DNA from: Thermoleophilia bacterium UBA6103
GTDB taxonomy: Bacteria > Actinomycetota > Thermoleophilia > UBA2241
DNA: 47,621 nt
Direction: 5' to 3'
Assembly: GCA_002423545.1 (NCBI GenBank)
Contig: DIWP01000031.1
Location: 61,146-108,766 of the forward strand
The stretch's first letter is position 1. The number at the start of each line of letters is the position of its first letter. Below, in pieces: positions 47,537 to 47,621 of the stretch. A program made the position numbers and the translations under genes. The notes beneath the pieces were generated by a model. It saw only the letters and a program-made list of their open reading frames with translations, made no database searches and was not told the DNA's origin.

Positions 47537-47556
47537 AGAACAGAGGAGAAAGGGAC

Positions 47557-47621
47557 ATGCCGGAGCGAATCAAGGTGCTCATCATGGGAGCCGCGGGGCG
47601 CGACTTCCACAACTTCAACAC
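47557..47621 (+). CDS. Start of a cyclic 2,3-diphosphoglycerate synthetase-like GTPase gene (3' end outside window)
   Basis: Only the first 21 residues are inside the window: MPERIKVLIMGAAGRDFHNF plus Asn. The segment KVLIMGAAGRDFHNFN is characteristic of the N-terminus of proteins annotated as cyclic 2,3-diphosphoglycerate synthetase-like, a nucleotide-binding P-loop/Rossmann-type start. ATG 47557 is preceded by AGGAGAAAGGG. It follows the racemase gene after 164 bases on the same strand. True function of these bacterial homologues is unsettled. Confidence 0.7.
   Translation, partial: MPERIKVLIMGAAGRDFHNFN

Noticed and set aside
1..47621. tRNA, rRNA, CRISPR arrays, replication origin
   Set aside because: No conserved T-loop sequences of tRNA genes, no rRNA-like segments, no regularly spaced short repeats and no DnaA-box clusters were found on reading.

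Overview
The window is about 47.6 kb of GC-rich DNA (third codon positions almost all G or C in most genes) packed with short-spaced operons. A sortase with an LAxTG-like substrate, an XpaC-TelA pair, a multi-FHA ABC transporter beside a Ser/Thr kinase, and secreted proteins with no sign of an outer membrane all suggest a high-GC Gram-positive, most likely an actinobacterial lineage related to Thermoleophilia or Coriobacteriia. That placement is inference. No tRNA, rRNA, CRISPR array, transposase or phage gene was seen.

Layout. 1-640: the end of a tungstate-type permease gene and the first ~45 codons of its ATPase partner, fused in frame inside the Walker A motif to an unrelated ABC-2 exporter ATPase. 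This looks like an assembly chimera or a recombination junction. ~640-4037: the rest of that ATPase and two ABC-2 permeases (drug/lipid exporter type). 4182-6849: sugar porter plus ROK-type sugar kinase. 7198-9357: secreted papain-like protease. 9392-10078 (minus): membrane zinc protease. 10484-15130: GNAT, NERD-helicase, XpaC and TelA in one tight run. 15254-21048: three-FHA ABC transporter, Ser/Thr kinase, TetR regulator and a six-cysteine membrane protein, closed by a strong hairpin. 21117-24829 (minus): CocE/NonD hydrolase and a C-terminally anchored peptide-binding protein.

25034-30110 is the most unusual part. Three genes are chained by GTGA stop/start overlaps: a class III aminotransferase with a ~270-residue Ala-rich helical tail, a second class III aminotransferase whose Schiff-base lysine is replaced by Glu and which carries a basic histone-like tail, and a zinc alcohol dehydrogenase with a basic insertion. 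An active/inactive aminotransferase pair plus a dehydrogenase, each with a charged or amphipathic extension, suggests a heteromeric complex attached to a surface or polymer. Pathway and substrate are not known from the sequence.

30178-34589 (minus): sbcC and sbcD. 34867-35268: small conserved protein of unknown function. 35431-44015 (minus): a ~2665-residue secreted protein built of about 17 DUF11-like repeats, ending in LARTS, a membrane helix and a basic tail, overlapped by the gene for its probable own sortase. 44471-45193: TMEM175-like potassium channel. 45296-46000 (minus): secreted DUF5666-like protein. 46271 to the end: an ornithine/alanine racemase-family enzyme and the start of a gene resembling cyclic 2,3-diphosphoglycerate synthetase-like GTPases.

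Convergent gene pairs are mostly separated by strong GC-rich hairpins that can work in both directions (21053-21092, 30140-30166, 35394-35425, 45199-45228).
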